A DNA stretch of 64,000 nucleotides from Desulfomonile tiedjei (GCA_016218715.1 JACRDG010000120.1:89626-153625); one strand, 5' to 3'. Positions 50,101 to 60,935 are shown, counted from the stretch's first letter. Notes: generated by a model from the sequence alone, not told the origin. Numbers and translations: made by a program.

Positions 50101-52986
50101 GTCTCCCGTAGCCGCACAGAGGATGAGACCGTACCCCGCATAGGCGAAGACCGATTCCGGGGCATTTCCGTATCTGACCGAAAGGCGAACCATTCTAAGT
50201 ACCATCAGGGGAAAGAGCATCGGCACCGCAGTATAGGCCGCTGAGGTCACCGCCCAGAGGATCCGCATGATCGCGAGCTTCTGCGGATCGGCCATGAGCG
50301 GAAGGTGTTCCAGTGTCTGCACGCGCTTTCTTGTGAGGAGGAGCCTGGTTCGAACGAATTCTGCCAGCACATGCCATTTGCTCGGCGCAGGCGGAAATTT
50401 CTCTCCCAGCAGCTCCAGGATGGGTAACGCGGTCTCCACCGCGCCGAGTCGGTTGTTCAGAGCTATGCAGGCTTGGATTCGCACTTCGTACGCCTTGACT
50501 TTGTCCAGGATGGTTCGCGCCCTTTCCATTACAACCTGCGCCAATTCCTCCATCTCTTCGAACGCGGCATTCAGGCACGCTGTCTGTGCCGCTTCAAGGT
50601 ACAACGCCAAGGTCAGATCGTACTGCCGCTCCCATCCGTCCGCGCCGACCAGAGCGATCCCGGCTCTCAGGTAATTCATCGCAGGTTCGTACGCTACGGA
50701 CGATTTGGCTTTCTTGCCCGCGGTGAGATTCAGATGCGCCAGCTCGTCTCGATCCTCCTGAGACCGAAGGAGATCCGTGCCGATATTGAGGTGGTTGACA
50801 ATGTCGAACACCCTGTCTTCCTGCAGGGCCGAGGGAGTTTTGCTCAGCAGGAGGCGACCCACTCGCAGGTGAACCGCCGGCCTCTCCGATTCGGGGATGA
50901 GCGAGTACGCAGCTTGTTGAATGCGATCGTGGGAAAACCGGTAGTCGCAGGCAATGTGTTCCACGAACTCCGGTAGATCTGCCTCGACGCCTCTCCAGGC
51001 GCGGCCGCCAGGAACCAAGAGACCCGTGGAAACGGGCTCCGCTAGAGCGGCTGCAGTTCGTTCCAGCAAATCCTCGTGGACGATGGCCAATGTGTCGAGG
51101 TCAAAACGATTGCCCATGCACGCGGCGAGCTTGAGCAACTGCTGACTGATGGGCTGAAGCTTCTGAATACGACCGGCCATGAATTCGACCACATTCTCGG
51201 TCACCCCTTGAGCCTGAATCTCCCGCAGGTCCCAGGTCCATCGGCCGGCTCCCGCGTCGAACCCCACCAGCCTTTCCGAGTGGAGAGATTTGAAGAACTC
51301 GTTGATGAAGAAAGGGTTGCCCGCGGTCTTCTGGTGGACCAGTGCTGCAAGAGCCCTGCTGTCGCTATCTTCGCGGTGTAATGTGTCCTGAACGAGATAG
51401 GTGACCTGTTGGAGATCCAGCGGTCCGAGCGCGATCTCGCTCATCGTTGCTCCCTCTTCGGCCGCAGCATCAAGGGTCAGGAGTAGCGGGTGAGCAGCAT
51501 CGACCTCGTTGTCGCGATACGCGCCGATGAAGAAGAGGTAACGGGTCTCTTCGTCGGCCATCACCGATCGCAGCAGCCTCAGAGATGCAGAATCGGCCCA
51601 TTGAAGGTCGTCCAGGAATACCACCAGCGGATGTTCCGGCCGGCAGAACACCCGTATGAAATCCCGAACCACACGCTTGAGTCGATTCTGATGGTCAACC
51701 GGTCTCAGATCCGGTACCGGCGGCTGAGGGCCGATAATCAGCTCCAGTTCCGGGATCGTGTCCATAACGAGCTTACCGTGCGGTCCCACCGCGGAGAGTA
51801 TCCTCTCACGCCAGGCGGCCAGGTCCGCCTCTTTTCCCGTGAGAAGTTGACGGGCGAGGTCCCGGAAAGCCTTGCTGAAAGCAGCATAGGGAATATTTCG
51901 GTGAAACCGTTCGAATTTTCCTGCGATGAAACAGCCTCGATGGCCGGTTATAGGCTTGTACAGCTCCCTTACCAGCGACGTCTTCCCGATTCCCGGCGGA
52001 CCCGAGACGAGCATCAATTCCTTCCCGCCGCTGCCGACCCTCTCGAAGGCTTGCTTGAGGAGGTCGCACTCCGCCGCGCGACCGTAGAGCCTCTGAGGGA
52101 TTTGGAATTTGTCGGGAATGTCTTTTTGCCCCAACACAAAGGGCTTGATTTCCCCGTGGGCCTCGAAACGCGCGAGACACCCTTCCAGGTCCGCGGCGAT
52201 CCCCCATGCACTTTGATACCGGTCCTCCGCGTTTTTTGACAGGAGCTTCATCACGATATTGGAGACCGCCTCCGGAACAGCCGGGTCGATGGCGTGGGGC
52301 GGTTCCGGAAGTCTGGCGATGTGGCAATGAATTAATTCGAGCGTATCGGCCGTCTCGAAAGGGAGCCTCCCCGTGAGCAACTCGTAGAGGGTCGCCCCAT
52401 ACGAATAGAAATCAGTGCGATAATCGATCGACCGATTCATGCGGCCGGTCTGCTCGGGAGCCATGTAAGCCAGAGTCCCTTCCAACACGTCCGGATTCCT
52501 GAGGCCCGTGCTCTCTACCGCAAGACTAGTCGCTATACCGAAATCGATAATCTTGAGCTGCTCGGTCAAAGAATTCCACACGATATTGGACGGATTGATA
52601 TCCTTGTGCGTCACGTTGGACGCGTGAATGTCACCGAGAATGCGGGCTGTCCGGATAGCGATGGAGAGCAGCTCCTTCAGGCCGAATCTCCCGGATTCCG
52701 CCACTATCTCCAGAGAATCGGCTCCGAAGTCCTCCAGGACCATCATGAGGGTATTCTGATACCTCTCCAGTCCGTACGTCCGGATCACCCCTGGTACCGG
52801 CTCAAGGCGAGAGGTGATGTGATATTCGTGCTTATATCGGACGATCTTGTCAGGAGACGGGTAATCCTCATTCAGAATCTTGAGTATAACGGGCCGACCA
52901 TTGTCGTTGCGACGCGCCCGGACGACCACGGATCCGGAGCTCTCGCAGATGGTCTTCAGCGTTTGATATCCGGGAACGGTAATCAT
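47101..52986 (-). CDS. Ser/Thr kinase - AAA/predicted ATPase - GAF - histidine kinase - degenerate GGDEF giant signalling protein
   Basis: [77 protein letters not shown]-term [21 protein letters not shown]. Confidence 0.92.
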   Translation of the reverse strand: MITVPGYQTLKTICESSGSVVVRARRNDNGRPVILKILNEDYPSPDKIVRYKHEYHITSRLEPVPGVIRTYGLERYQNTLMMVLEDFGADSLEIVAESGRFGLKELLSIAIRTARILGDIHASNVTHKDINPSNIVWNSLTEQLKIIDFGIATSLAVESTGLRNPDVLEGTLAYMAPEQTGRMNRSIDYRTDFYSYGATLYELLTGRLPFETADTLELIHCHIARLPEPPHAIDPAVPEAVSNIVMKLLSKNAEDRYQSAWGIAADLEGCLARFEAHGEIKPFVLGQKDIPDKFQIPQRLYGRAAECDLLKQAFERVGSGGKELMLVSGPPGIGKTSLVRELYKPITGHRGCFIAGKFERFHRNIPYAAFSKAFRDLARQLLTGKEADLAAWRERILSAVGPHGKLVMDTIPELELIIGPQPPVPDLRPVDHQNRLKRVVRDFIRVFCRPEHPLVVFLDDLQWADSASLRLLRSVMADEETRYLFFIGAYRDNEVDAAHPLLLTLDAAAEEGATMSEIALGPLDLQQVTYLVQDTLHREDSDSRALAALVHQKTAGNPFFINEFFKSLHSERLVGFDAGAGRWTWDLREIQAQGVTENVVEFMAGRIQKLQPISQQLLKLAACMGNRFDLDTLAIVHEDLLERTAAALAEPVSTGLLVPGGRAWRGVEADLPEFVEHIACDYRFSHDRIQQAAYSLIPESERPAVHLRVGRLLLSKTPSALQEDRVFDIVNHLNIGTDLLRSQEDRDELAHLNLTAGKKAKSSVAYEPAMNYLRAGIALVGADGWERQYDLTLALYLEAAQTACLNAAFEEMEELAQVVMERARTILDKVKAYEVRIQACIALNNRLGAVETALPILELLGEKFPPAPSKWHVLAEFVRTRLLLTRKRVQTLEHLPLMADPQKLAIMRILWAVTSAAYTAVPMLFPLMVLRMVRLSVRYGNAPESVFAYAGYGLILCAATGDINLGYGFGNLAMNLAERTDLKEHRTRVSFIVNSFIRVWKEPLRGGLRPLEDGFQTAMEAGDLEYASLCGAFFCTQGYAAGRELAELDLAMTKYSHAIEKLKQETPRYLLQLYHQGVLNLMGRSERVCRLVGEAYDEEKVLPLLFKANERAIICATHMHKLILCYLFQEHSSAVDNAEIVAEYLDGAQGTVLFPLAAYYDSLARLAMYREVAGHERKFILSRVKANQKRLEKWSLHAPMNYLNKFVLVEAERNRVLGNVLAAEEGYDRAIALAKEHQFMGEEAQANELAARFYLERGNTTVAVAMMLEARYCYLRWGALAKVADLDDRYRNLWSLPSASLGTRARDPRSTPPTTSTGWKAALDLPAVLKASHVLSGEIVLDKLLADLIRIVLENAGAQRGFLILDSDGQLRIEAQGTVDRETVTVLPSIPVEGSHELSTAIVNYVARTRANLVLNDASHAGEFTNDPYVLGNSPKSILCAPLIHQGKLTGILYLENNLTTGAFTEDRLEVLRFLCSQAAISLENARLYERQEDYARTLKQRVEQRTAALEKAKGLAEQANRAKSEFLANMSHELRTPLNAIIGFSEILEDQQFGSLNLDQVKFVGHVLTSGRHLLHLINDVLDLAKVESGKMDLKLSRVRIRDLLASSLTMIKEKALKHNIGVSLRMDGALAGAEIAGDEIKLKQIMYNLLSNATKFTSDGGSIEVNAARDRNGLIVSVKDTGVGLRREDTERIFSAFEQVDSSYARRQEGTGLGLALTRRLVELHGGRIWAESEGLGKGAKFTFIVPLRGIEEAAIETKEAQAENPKNCLSDASPATVGGESASFGRSDPTHDHIRGGWDRVAILDRLATERSRSIREGTSVAVLVAEMDASPAREEEHPRAGDQSFVEAVAQRLVTGVRPYDLIGRHEGGRFLIVLPGCDLESVGQAAERLRVAVEDTPVVTSRGRADITVSVGVAVGEPHRDWTVAAIVEAAAESLTQAQEMGGNRVKVWHGPAGEG

Positions 52987-53597
52987 GGAAAGGTCCTCTC
53001 GCTCCCTTGTGACCCGGAATTCATCATTCGCTCTGCCCCTTTGCTTGTAACCGCCCTGGTGGGAGTTCGTTCGCGAGACGCCGGCGCCTGAGCGGCCTTT
53101 CGGGGGAATTATTGATGCAGTCTCTTCTCATTGCCGCGCGACCAAGACGCGGAACGCCGCGAGCGCCAACGATCGTGCTTGGCGCAACCCCCACTGAGTT
53201 CCGGCGATGTTCGGTGGACCGTACATGCTCTGAGATCGCGGGGCATCGGCCCCGTACGAGAGTTCGAGAGACGCGTGTGTCAGATTTGCCTCTGTCATAA
53301 ATACCAGACCCGTGGGAGTTTTACCACCGCAGAGTTTGAAGCGAAGGAATTCTTGCGACGGTCGGGAGATCCCCATACGACAGAATCTGTTTGGCCGACC
53401 GCGCGACGGTGTGCTACATTTCGCATCATGGGCCGGGTTAGCAGCGATAGGGCTCATCGCTGCCCGGAGCCGCAGCTCCGGCTGGAGCGCCCCCAAAAGT
53501 CCCGCAGACGGGGAAACAAATACCCTTGGCCGCGTCTGTTCACGAGAGAGGTCAAGGAACTCTCTCTGTTGGCGCAGACATCCGTTCGAGGAATTCG

Positions 53598-55328
53598 ATG
53601 GATCTCAGGCAAAATGTGAAGACCAGGTTCCAAGGACTTCTGGAAATTCCGGAGGAAGGGACTTCTCCCGAACGATATCGGGCAATTCGCCGAAACTTCG
53701 TCATCCTGATGCTCCTGGTGACCGTGATCCCTCTCGCGATCATGGCTTTCATCAACTACCATCAGTACCGATCGGCTCTCAAGGACGAGATCGTCAACCC
53801 CTTGCGTGTGCTCGTTAGCAAGACCAAGCACTCTTTTGAGCTATTTTTGGCCAATCGACTGGCCACGGTCAGGTTCGTGGCCCACGCGTATTCGTACGAG
53901 GAACTGGCTGACGAAAAGAATCTGCAGCGGATCTTTCGCGCGTTGCGCCAGGAGTTCCAGGGTTTTGTCGATATCGGCCTCATAGACGCCAACGGGGTGC
54001 AGGTCAGCTATTCCGGACCGTACGACGAGCTGCAGGGAAAGGACTACTCGCAACAAGAGTGGTTTCAGCACGTCAGGGTCGAAGACTTCTACATCAGCGA
54101 CGTGTTCATGGGTTATCGGAGATTCCCCCACATGGTGATCGCGGCCAAGCGCGTCGGCAATGGGGGGCGCACCTTCATTGTCCGCGCGACCATCGATACC
54201 GGGAGGTTTGACGAACTTATCGCGTCCATGAGCCTGGGCGCGTACGGCGACGCCTTTGTCATCAATCGAGCCGGGGTCTTCCAAACCAACTCAAAATTTT
54301 ACGGCAAAGTGCTGGATCAGTGCCCTTTTTGTCCCGTAACGCCGAGTTTTGAACCGAACGTGCTCGAACTGAAAGATCCCGCGGGCCGGGACGTCATGTT
54401 GGCTTACGCCTCGTTCTGGCGATCGGATTTCGTTTTGATGCTCGTGAAGCCGCGGGCCGAGATCCTCAGGGGCTGGTACAGCTTGCAGAGCGAATTGGCC
54501 TTCGTGTTCGTCGCGAGTGTCGCGGTCATCTTCTTTGTCGTCTTCCGGCTCACCAAGATCCTCGTCACGCGGATGCAGCAGAGCGATCAGCGGCGAGAGC
54601 TCGCCCTGCGCCAGATGCAGCACTCCCATAAGCTCTCTTCCGTCGGCCGACTTGCCGCTGGTGTCGCACACGAGATCAACAACCCAATGGCGATCATCAA
54701 TGAAAAGGCAGGCCTGATGAAGGACCTCATCGAATTGACGCCTGACTTTCCCGACAAGGCAAAATTCCTCGGACCGCTGGCGGCTATCGTCAGTGCGGTG
54801 GAGCGGTGCCGTACCATAACCCATCGCCTGCTGGGGTTCGCGAAGAGGATGGATGTGGAAATGGAAATCCTGGACGTCAACGAAGTCCTCCAGGAAACCG
54901 CAGGTTTCCTCGAAAAGGAAGCGCTGCACCGCAATATCAAGTTCCGCTTGCATCTGGAGCCGAATCTGCCCCGGATCGAGTCCGATCGAGGACAGCTCCA
55001 ACAGGTGTTCCTCAACATCCTCAACAACGCCTTTGCTGCCGTGGAAAACGGGGGCATGGTATCGGTGGCGAGCTGGGAGAAAGATATTGACACCGTTGCG
55101 CTCTCGTTTCACGATAATGGTTGTGGAATGTCCGAAGAAACGCTCAGACACATCTTCGAGCCCTTTTTCACCACGAAGAAAGAGGCGGGTACGGGCTTGG
55201 GCTTGTCCATCACATACGGAATCATCAGAAAAATTGGGGGAGACATCAACGTCCAAAGCAAGGAAGGTGAGGGCACTCGATTTACGGTCTATCTGCCAAA
55301 GAAACCCAAACGCGGATCGGGGGAATGA
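53598..55328 (+). CDS. Cache-domain sensor histidine kinase
   Basis: Two TM segments around a Cache-like extracytoplasmic region; H-box RLAAGVAHEINNPMAIINEKAGL; DNGCGM, GTGLGLSITYGI. Confidence 0.92.
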   Translation: MDLRQNVKTRFQGLLEIPEEGTSPERYRAIRRNFVILMLLVTVIPLAIMAFINYHQYRSALKDEIVNPLRVLVSKTKHSFELFLANRLATVRFVAHAYSYEELADEKNLQRIFRALRQEFQGFVDIGLIDANGVQVSYSGPYDELQGKDYSQQEWFQHVRVEDFYISDVFMGYRRFPHMVIAAKRVGNGGRTFIVRATIDTGRFDELIASMSLGAYGDAFVINRAGVFQTNSKFYGKVLDQCPFCPVTPSFEPNVLELKDPAGRDVMLAYASFWRSDFVLMLVKPRAEILRGWYSLQSELAFVFVASVAVIFFVVFRLTKILVTRMQQSDQRRELALRQMQHSHKLSSVGRLAAGVAHEINNPMAIINEKAGLMKDLIELTPDFPDKAKFLGPLAAIVSAVERCRTITHRLLGFAKRMDVEMEILDVNEVLQETAGFLEKEALHRNIKFRLHLEPNLPRIESDRGQLQQVFLNILNNAFAAVENGGMVSVASWEKDIDTVALSFHDNGCGMSEETLRHIFEPFFTTKKEAGTGLGLSITYGIIRKIGGDINVQSKEGEGTRFTVYLPKKPKRGSGE

Positions 55329-55329
55329 G

Positions 55330-55716
55330 ATGGAAGACTGGAAGGTGCTCCTGGTGGACGACGAGGAAGATTTCGTCTCGACGCTCGCGGAAAGACTCAA
55401 CCTGAGAGGCATTCCAACCAGCATTGCCACCACCGGAGAGGATGCCTTGCGGCTTGTGGCGGCAGATGCACCTCAGATCGTGGTGCTGGATGTCATGATG
55501 CCCGGCATGAGCGGCCTGGAGGTGCTCCAACGTCTTCGAGCCGATTTTCCCCAGATCCCTGTGCTTCTCCTGAGCGGCATCGGTTCCACCCAGGATACCG
55601 AGCTGGGAATGCGCCTTGGTGCAGTCGATTTTCTGATGAAGCCCCTGCAGATCGAACAGTTGATCGGAAAAATGAGCGCGGCCGTGACAAAGGCACCCGG
55701 AGGCGTCCGTGAATAA
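55330..55716 (+). CDS. Response regulator
   Basis: VLLVDDEEDF, IVVLDVMMPGMSG, FLMKPL. Confidence 0.93.
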   Translation: MEDWKVLLVDDEEDFVSTLAERLNLRGIPTSIATTGEDALRLVAADAPQIVVLDVMMPGMSGLEVLQRLRADFPQIPVLLLSGIGSTQDTELGMRLGAVDFLMKPLQIEQLIGKMSAAVTKAPGGVRE

Positions 55717-56356
55717 ATCAACCGCGGAAGAAGCAGCTTTCATGGGGAGAATAACCGCAGGCGTAACCCATGAAATGAAAAACGTTCTCGCCATAATCAA
55801 GGAATCGGCCGGCCTGATGGAGGACATCCTCGCGCTGTCCAAGGACCGGGATGCGCCCGAAAGCGAGAGGTTCACGCGTGTGATTTCCAACATTAAACAG
55901 CAGGTCGAACGCGGGGTCGATCTGGCCACAAGACTCAACGCGTTTGCCCATTCCCCTGACACGCGTCCTGCGGAGGTCGATCTCAATATCTTGCTGGATC
56001 AAGTGACGCGTCTGTCACAGCGGTTTGCTCGTCTCAAGAGAGTCACCCTCAGCATTACACCTCAGCCTGAGCCGGTAACGCTTCTTAGTGACCCGTTGAG
56101 ACTGCAAATGCTCTTTGTGGACTGCATCGACCGGCTTCTGAAGATGGTCCCCGCCGGGATTACCATTCACATGGAGCCTGTGAAGCTGGGGAGCGGTCAG
56201 GTCAGGGTGACCTTCTTGTCCGAGGGCGCCCAACAGACCCCGGCCCAGCCGACCCTTGCCGACGGCTTGGAGGAGTTGCTCGCGTCCGCCGAGGGCTTGA
56301 AGGGCACCATCGAGCTTGGGGAGCCCCCCGTCTGGCTCACGGTCGTCTTCGCCTGA
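55709..56356 (+). CDS. HisKA-type dimerisation domain protein with degenerate ATPase (pseudokinase-like)
   Basis: MGRITAGVTHEMKNVLAIIKESAGLMEDIL H-box; no canonical N, G1 or G2 boxes. Confidence 0.75.
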   Translation: MNKSTAEEAAFMGRITAGVTHEMKNVLAIIKESAGLMEDILALSKDRDAPESERFTRVISNIKQQVERGVDLATRLNAFAHSPDTRPAEVDLNILLDQVTRLSQRFARLKRVTLSITPQPEPVTLLSDPLRLQMLFVDCIDRLLKMVPAGITIHMEPVKLGSGQVRVTFLSEGAQQTPAQPTLADGLEELLASAEGLKGTIELGEPPVWLTVVFA

Positions 56357-56593
56357 AGCTCGTGCTTCCGCATCAGGGAAGGCTCTGTTCGGCAAAAGGG
56401 AGCTGACACGCTCCCTTGCAGCACTTTCCGCGGATGATGTTTTCCTCCCAGTTCGTAACGGAAGGGCTCCTTGAGCACGCGAGATTTTGTTGCATTTTGT
56501 AGCGGACTGTACCATAATCAAGAAGGACAGCTTCGCACTGTAGAAAATTCCTCTTCCCTCGGGTAGCGAATAAATCAGGAGAGGAGCTGGAAA

Positions 56594-56953
56594 ATGGCCA
56601 CGATAACGGAAAGGCTCCAACGATGGTTTGCTGCGGTCGCCTTCGCTGAGGCAGGCGAGCGCGAGACAGCGCTGGAAATGATCGGCGTACCCGCCGCAGT
56701 AGCGAAAAACCCAGTGGGGGTCATGCAAACGCTGAGCACGTCGTTTGCCGCGGCAGCCTTCGCGGAAGCGAATTGTCACGACATGGCAGCAGAGATCCTC
56801 GGCAGCAAACGGAAAAACAAGACATTCCTTGAAACCCTGGGCTTGACGGGTGTCCGAATCTGGTACGGGGTCGCCCCGGCGGCGGAACCCTCATTTTTCG
56901 AGATGGTGGGTCTCAGGGGAGTGAAGACACGACTGGTGGTTGCCTCTCTGTGA
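56594..56953 (+). CDS. Small protein with internal repeats
   Basis: FAAVAFAEAGERETALEMIG / FAAAAFAEANCHDMAAEILG and FLETLGLTGVRI / FFEMVGLRGVKT; GGAG RBS. Confidence 0.72.
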   Translation: MATITERLQRWFAAVAFAEAGERETALEMIGVPAAVAKNPVGVMQTLSTSFAAAAFAEANCHDMAAEILGSKRKNKTFLETLGLTGVRIWYGVAPAAEPSFFEMVGLRGVKTRLVVASL

Positions 56954-57287
56954 CCTGGGAGGGCCGCGACGAGAGAGATCCGGCCGCGACGGGCAAGACG
57001 TGCAACCGGTTGGGAAACAGGAACCCGTAGCGGCAAAGCTTGGTGTAGACAGTTTCAAAATCCGGGGCTGTTGAAGGTCCATCGAGGACAATCGACGCGC
57101 GAAAAGTCCGATGGACCTGCAGGACCTCCCGGGACTCATTGCCACTCTCGACATAAGAAACTCTTGGGCACCCCATGAGGAAATGATTGGCCTCGTGCCG
57201 CGCTCCGCGGCGTGCCACCTGGCCTCAACACGTCGCCGGACCCCTTGAAGGCCGATCCATGGCCTGAGTCGATACTGGAGGAATGAA

Positions 57288-57746
57288 ATGAAGGAGTTCA
57301 AAGTACTTATGGTGGACGACGAGGAGGACTTCGTCAAGACCCTCGCCGAACGAATGAAGATGCGTGATCTCGACTCCGACGTGGCTCTGAACGGAGAGCA
57401 AGCCCTCCAGCTTGTTGAAGATCAAATTCCCGACGTTATGGTCCTCGACCTGAAGATGCCCGGGATTGACGGGATGGAGGTGCTGCGGCGGGTCCGCAAG
57501 GCTTATCCTCAGGTACAGGTGGTCATCTTGACCGGCCATGGGTCAGAGAAGGATGAGGCTGAAGCCAAGCGGCTCGGGGCGTTCGCCTATCTCCAGAAAC
57601 CTGTGGACATCGAGAAGCTGATCGTTACCCTGAAGAACGCATACAAGCAGAAACTGGAAAATGCCATGGTCGCCGCATCTTTTGCTGAAGAGGGCGAGTT
57701 CCAGACGGCCCAGGAAATCATGGACAAGGACAAGAAGGGCAAATAA
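57288..57746 (+). CDS. Response regulator with C-terminal MVAASFAEEGEFQTAQEIM tail
   Basis: VLMVDDEEDFVKTLAERM, VMVLDLKMPGIDG, YLQKPVD. Confidence 0.93.
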   Translation: MKEFKVLMVDDEEDFVKTLAERMKMRDLDSDVALNGEQALQLVEDQIPDVMVLDLKMPGIDGMEVLRRVRKAYPQVQVVILTGHGSEKDEAEAKRLGAFAYLQKPVDIEKLIVTLKNAYKQKLENAMVAASFAEEGEFQTAQEIMDKDKKGK

Positions 57747-57764
57747 GGACGGGGCAAGTCCTTC

Positions 57765-58193
57765 ATGAACGTGAAAGTGCTGCTCGTGGACGATGAAGAG
57801 CTGTTCACGGACACCTTGGCCTCACGTCTGAAGCTGCGTGGTTTCAACGTTCAAATAGCTCTCAGCGGAGACGAGGGTATCGCAAAGCTCAAGGAATTCG
57901 GAGCAGACTTCGTGGTTCTCGATGTCCTCATGCCTGGGAAGAACGGCATCGAAACCCTGCAGGAAGTGAAAGAGATCAGTCCTCTTGCCGAGGTGATAAT
58001 GATTACGGGCCATGGGACGATAGATACGGCCATTGATTGGCTGAGGCTCGGGGCATACGATTACCTTTTGAAACCAAGTGAAACAGATGCCCTCGTGGGA
58101 AAGATCCTGAGGGCTTACGCACAAAAATGCGAGCAGGAGGAACGAATCCGGCACGCTGAGATCGAGAAGGGGACCGAAGACCGCGAGGGTTGA
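57765..58193 (+). CDS. Response regulator
   Basis: VLLVDDEELFTDTLASRL, FVVLDVLMPGKNG, YLLKPSE. Confidence 0.93.
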   Translation: MNVKVLLVDDEELFTDTLASRLKLRGFNVQIALSGDEGIAKLKEFGADFVVLDVLMPGKNGIETLQEVKEISPLAEVIMITGHGTIDTAIDWLRLGAYDYLLKPSETDALVGKILRAYAQKCEQEERIRHAEIEKGTEDREG

Positions 58194-58459
58194 GCTGCCG
58201 CGTGGCCTTTTCGGTGGGATCTTCGTGCGGAACGTCGCTTCGACGGCTGCTGTTGTGCTGAGTTCGGTCGTGCCGCAAGGCTCTATGAAGAGCTATTGCC
58301 TTGCGCACCCGTGAAGAGCGGAGGATGTTCTCGGAGCAAGGGTAGTGGTTCGCGTCTCGGAGGCTTTCTTCGTGGCCGGAATGGTCCGGCGGCAGAGATC
58401 GCGACGAGGCAAGCGTTGCATGGGTAGTGAAGTTCGGTAATGGAGGTACAGGGCTGTCA

Positions 58460-59416
58460 ATGACCAAACTGAATAAACTGTGCCTGGCCGCAGGTGTCTG
58501 CCTGCTCCTGTTGACGCTGTGGGCGCAACCCGCTCTGGCGGAAAACGCGGCAGCAGCACCTCAAGCCGGTGATGGCTATCCCTGGTGGGTTTGGCCGCTG
58601 CTGCTTCTCGTAGTCACCTTTGTCATGGGGATTGCCGCTGTTCTGGGGGGCGTGGGTGGTGGTGTCCTCTTCGTGCCCATCATCAGTGGTTTTTTTCCCT
58701 TCCACCTGGATTTCGTCCGCGGATGCGGGCTTCTGGTCGCTCTTTCTGGAGCGCTCGCGGCCGGCCCGGGTCTGCTCAAGCTGAACCTGGCCAGTTTGCG
58801 TCTGGCAATTCCCGTGGCGCTGATTGCCTCTACTTTTTCCATTGTTGGCGCCATGATCGGTCTGGCGCTTCCGACCAACGTGATTCAGATCTCTCTCGGG
58901 GCGACCATATTGGGGATTTGCGCCCTGATGCTGACCGCCAAGAAATCGGAATTCCCGGTAGTGCCTCAGGCCGACAAGCTCTCGTCTGCATTACGCATCT
59001 ACGGTGTGTACCAGGAGGCGAGTACCGGTCAGGTCATTGACTGGAAGATCCACCGGACGCCCCAAGGACTCCTCCTTTTCATCGTCATCGGGGTTATGGC
59101 CGGTATGTTCGGTCTTGGCGCCGGATGGGCTAACGTGCCCGTGCTGAACCTGCTCATGGGCGCTCCTCTGAAGATCAGTGTCGCAACGAGCAAGTTTCTC
59201 CTTTCCATCACCGACACCTCAGCGGCATGGATCTACATGAACAACGGATGCGTGATCCCGCTGATGGTGGTCCCCTCATTGATCGGCATCATGCTGGGTT
59301 CCTTTGTCGGGGTCCGGCTCCTGAAGGTGGCAAAACCTGGGCTGGTCCGCTGGATCGTCATTGGCATGCTCGGCTTTGCCGGGATACGGGCTTTGATGAA
59401 AGGCTTGGGAATCTAG
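58460..59416 (+). CDS. TauE/SafE-family membrane transporter
   Basis: Multi-TM; GIAAVLGGVGGGVLFVPIISGFFPF, GVMAGMFGLGAGWANVPVLNLLMGAPLKISVATSKF. Confidence 0.88.
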   Translation: MTKLNKLCLAAGVCLLLLTLWAQPALAENAAAAPQAGDGYPWWVWPLLLLVVTFVMGIAAVLGGVGGGVLFVPIISGFFPFHLDFVRGCGLLVALSGALAAGPGLLKLNLASLRLAIPVALIASTFSIVGAMIGLALPTNVIQISLGATILGICALMLTAKKSEFPVVPQADKLSSALRIYGVYQEASTGQVIDWKIHRTPQGLLLFIVIGVMAGMFGLGAGWANVPVLNLLMGAPLKISVATSKFLLSITDTSAAWIYMNNGCVIPLMVVPSLIGIMLGSFVGVRLLKVAKPGLVRWIVIGMLGFAGIRALMKGLGI

Positions 59417-59467
59417 TCCCCATGAGTACAGCTTCACAGAAACCGATTAAGAGCGGAGGTTAAGATC

Positions 59468-59896
59468 ATGACGGACAACCCGGGAAGGTCCTTGCAAGCC
59501 GGGCCCGAACAGCTCGCCTATGCCAGAATCCTGGAAAAGGGGATGTACTTCAGCCTGCTTACACTTATTATCATTTATGTAATCTATGTGTCAGGCCTCC
59601 TTTCGCCATACATTCCGTTGCATGAGATCCCCAAGTATTGGACGATGAATGTCCACGACTACCTGCACGACACACATATTCGGGATGGATGGGCGTGGCT
59701 CGGGATGGTGCGATATTCGGATTTTCTCAACTTCATCCCCATTGCCATGTTGGCAGGCGTAACGATCCTTTGTTTCCTGTCCATCGTTCCCATACTCTTG
59801 AAGCAAAACGACAGGCTCTACGCGGGTCTCGCACTCCTGGAGGCGGTTATTCTCGGTGTCGCGGCCAGTGGAATTCTGGGAACCGGAGGACACTGA
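59468..59896 (+). CDS. Small membrane protein (142 aa, ~3 TM)
   Basis: Hydrophobic segments; RBS GGAGG; follows TauE gene. Confidence 0.7.
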   Translation: MTDNPGRSLQAGPEQLAYARILEKGMYFSLLTLIIIYVIYVSGLLSPYIPLHEIPKYWTMNVHDYLHDTHIRDGWAWLGMVRYSDFLNFIPIAMLAGVTILCFLSIVPILLKQNDRLYAGLALLEAVILGVAASGILGTGGH

Positions 59897-59984
59897 CCCG
59901 CCTGGTGCGGTCTGCGCACAATTGATGCCTCGGGCGCGAAGTGGAATTTCAACGGTTCCGGCTCGATTTTGGGAGGAGGTCTTG

Positions 59985-60536
59985 ATGCCCATAACAAAGA
60001 AAGTAAGAGATCTACTTGTACCGCTCAGCGAATACGCGGTGACCTCTCCGGAGAGCACCCTTGCAGAGGCTGTCCCGACCCTGAAAAGGCTGTATTGTGA
60101 AATTGAGGACGGGAAATGCACGGAGGCAGGCCACCGAAGCATCCTCGTGATAGACGACGCGGGGAATCTGGTGGGGATTATCGATTTCAAGTGTATCCTC
60201 AGGGTCCTCATCCCCGAAATTGCCGGTGGTTTGTCGGCAAAGCTGGAAGCCCTCGGGGTCTCCATCGCATTCGCCCAGGCCGACGTTCCGGACCTCGATC
60301 AGGCGCGAATGAGCTTTCGAGCGCGTGTGATCAAGAACGCCGAAACCAAGATCAAGGACATCATGCTCAGGATTAGGGGGACCATCCACGCAGATGCGGA
60401 CCTCATGGACGCGCTCAAGCTCCTGTACCAGAATAAGATCACCGTTATCCCGGTCTACGATGGGGACAAGGTGATCGGCGTGCTGCGGGAGTCGGATCTG
60501 TTCCTCACGGTGGCTGAGATTCTCATCGAGGCATAG
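59985..60536 (+). CDS. Tandem CBS-domain protein
   Basis: VRDLLVPLSEYAVTSPESTLAEAV, SILVIDDAGNLVGIID, IKDIML...VIPVYDGDKVIGVLRESDLF. Confidence 0.85.
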   Translation: MPITKKVRDLLVPLSEYAVTSPESTLAEAVPTLKRLYCEIEDGKCTEAGHRSILVIDDAGNLVGIIDFKCILRVLIPEIAGGLSAKLEALGVSIAFAQADVPDLDQARMSFRARVIKNAETKIKDIMLRIRGTIHADADLMDALKLLYQNKITVIPVYDGDKVIGVLRESDLFLTVAEILIEA

Positions 60537-60707
60537 AGCAGTTTCCACGATTTCCGACCCCTGTTCACACCCAAGCCGGATGGTGATTCGGGATCGAAGA
60601 CTGGTGCGGCGCACTGGCTGCGATTGGAGTGCGATCGAGTTGCCCCAGGAGCTGGGGCTATGTTCTGGAAAAGGCGTCGAGGAATCCATTCAGTCATACG
60701 GAGGCAC

Positions 60708-60775
60708 CTGTAGTGGATGGCGCCCCAGAGGGGCGCACCTTGAATGGCAACGGGTTTCAACCCGTGGAATGAAAT
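60708..60775 (+). repeat. Composite REP-like module (left arm)
   Basis: GCGCCCC-AGA-GGGGCGC (60720-60736) plus ACGGGTT-TC-AACCCGT (60750-60765). Confidence 0.7.
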
Positions 60776-60866
60776 GTCCAACCTTTGTTCGAAAACAACC
60801 CTGAAGGTGTCGACCAATTCCGAGTTCAGTGGATTCCTCCAGGGTTCGCGTATGGTGTCTCTTACC

Positions 60867-60935
60867 CTCTGATTCCGTGGGTTGAAACCAACGGCTACTC
60901 GCAGTATGCCCCTTGGGGGCACCCCCGAGAGTGTT
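60867..60935 (-). repeat. Composite REP-like module (right arm, inverted)
   Basis: ATTCCGTGGGTTGAAACCAACGGC and TGCCCC-TT-GGGGGCA; inverted relative to 60708-60775. Confidence 0.7.

Noticed and set aside
47080-52239. Plus-strand ORFs 47080..48174, 49273..50244 and 51490..52239
   Set aside because: Antisense to the giant kinase; composition is codon shadow
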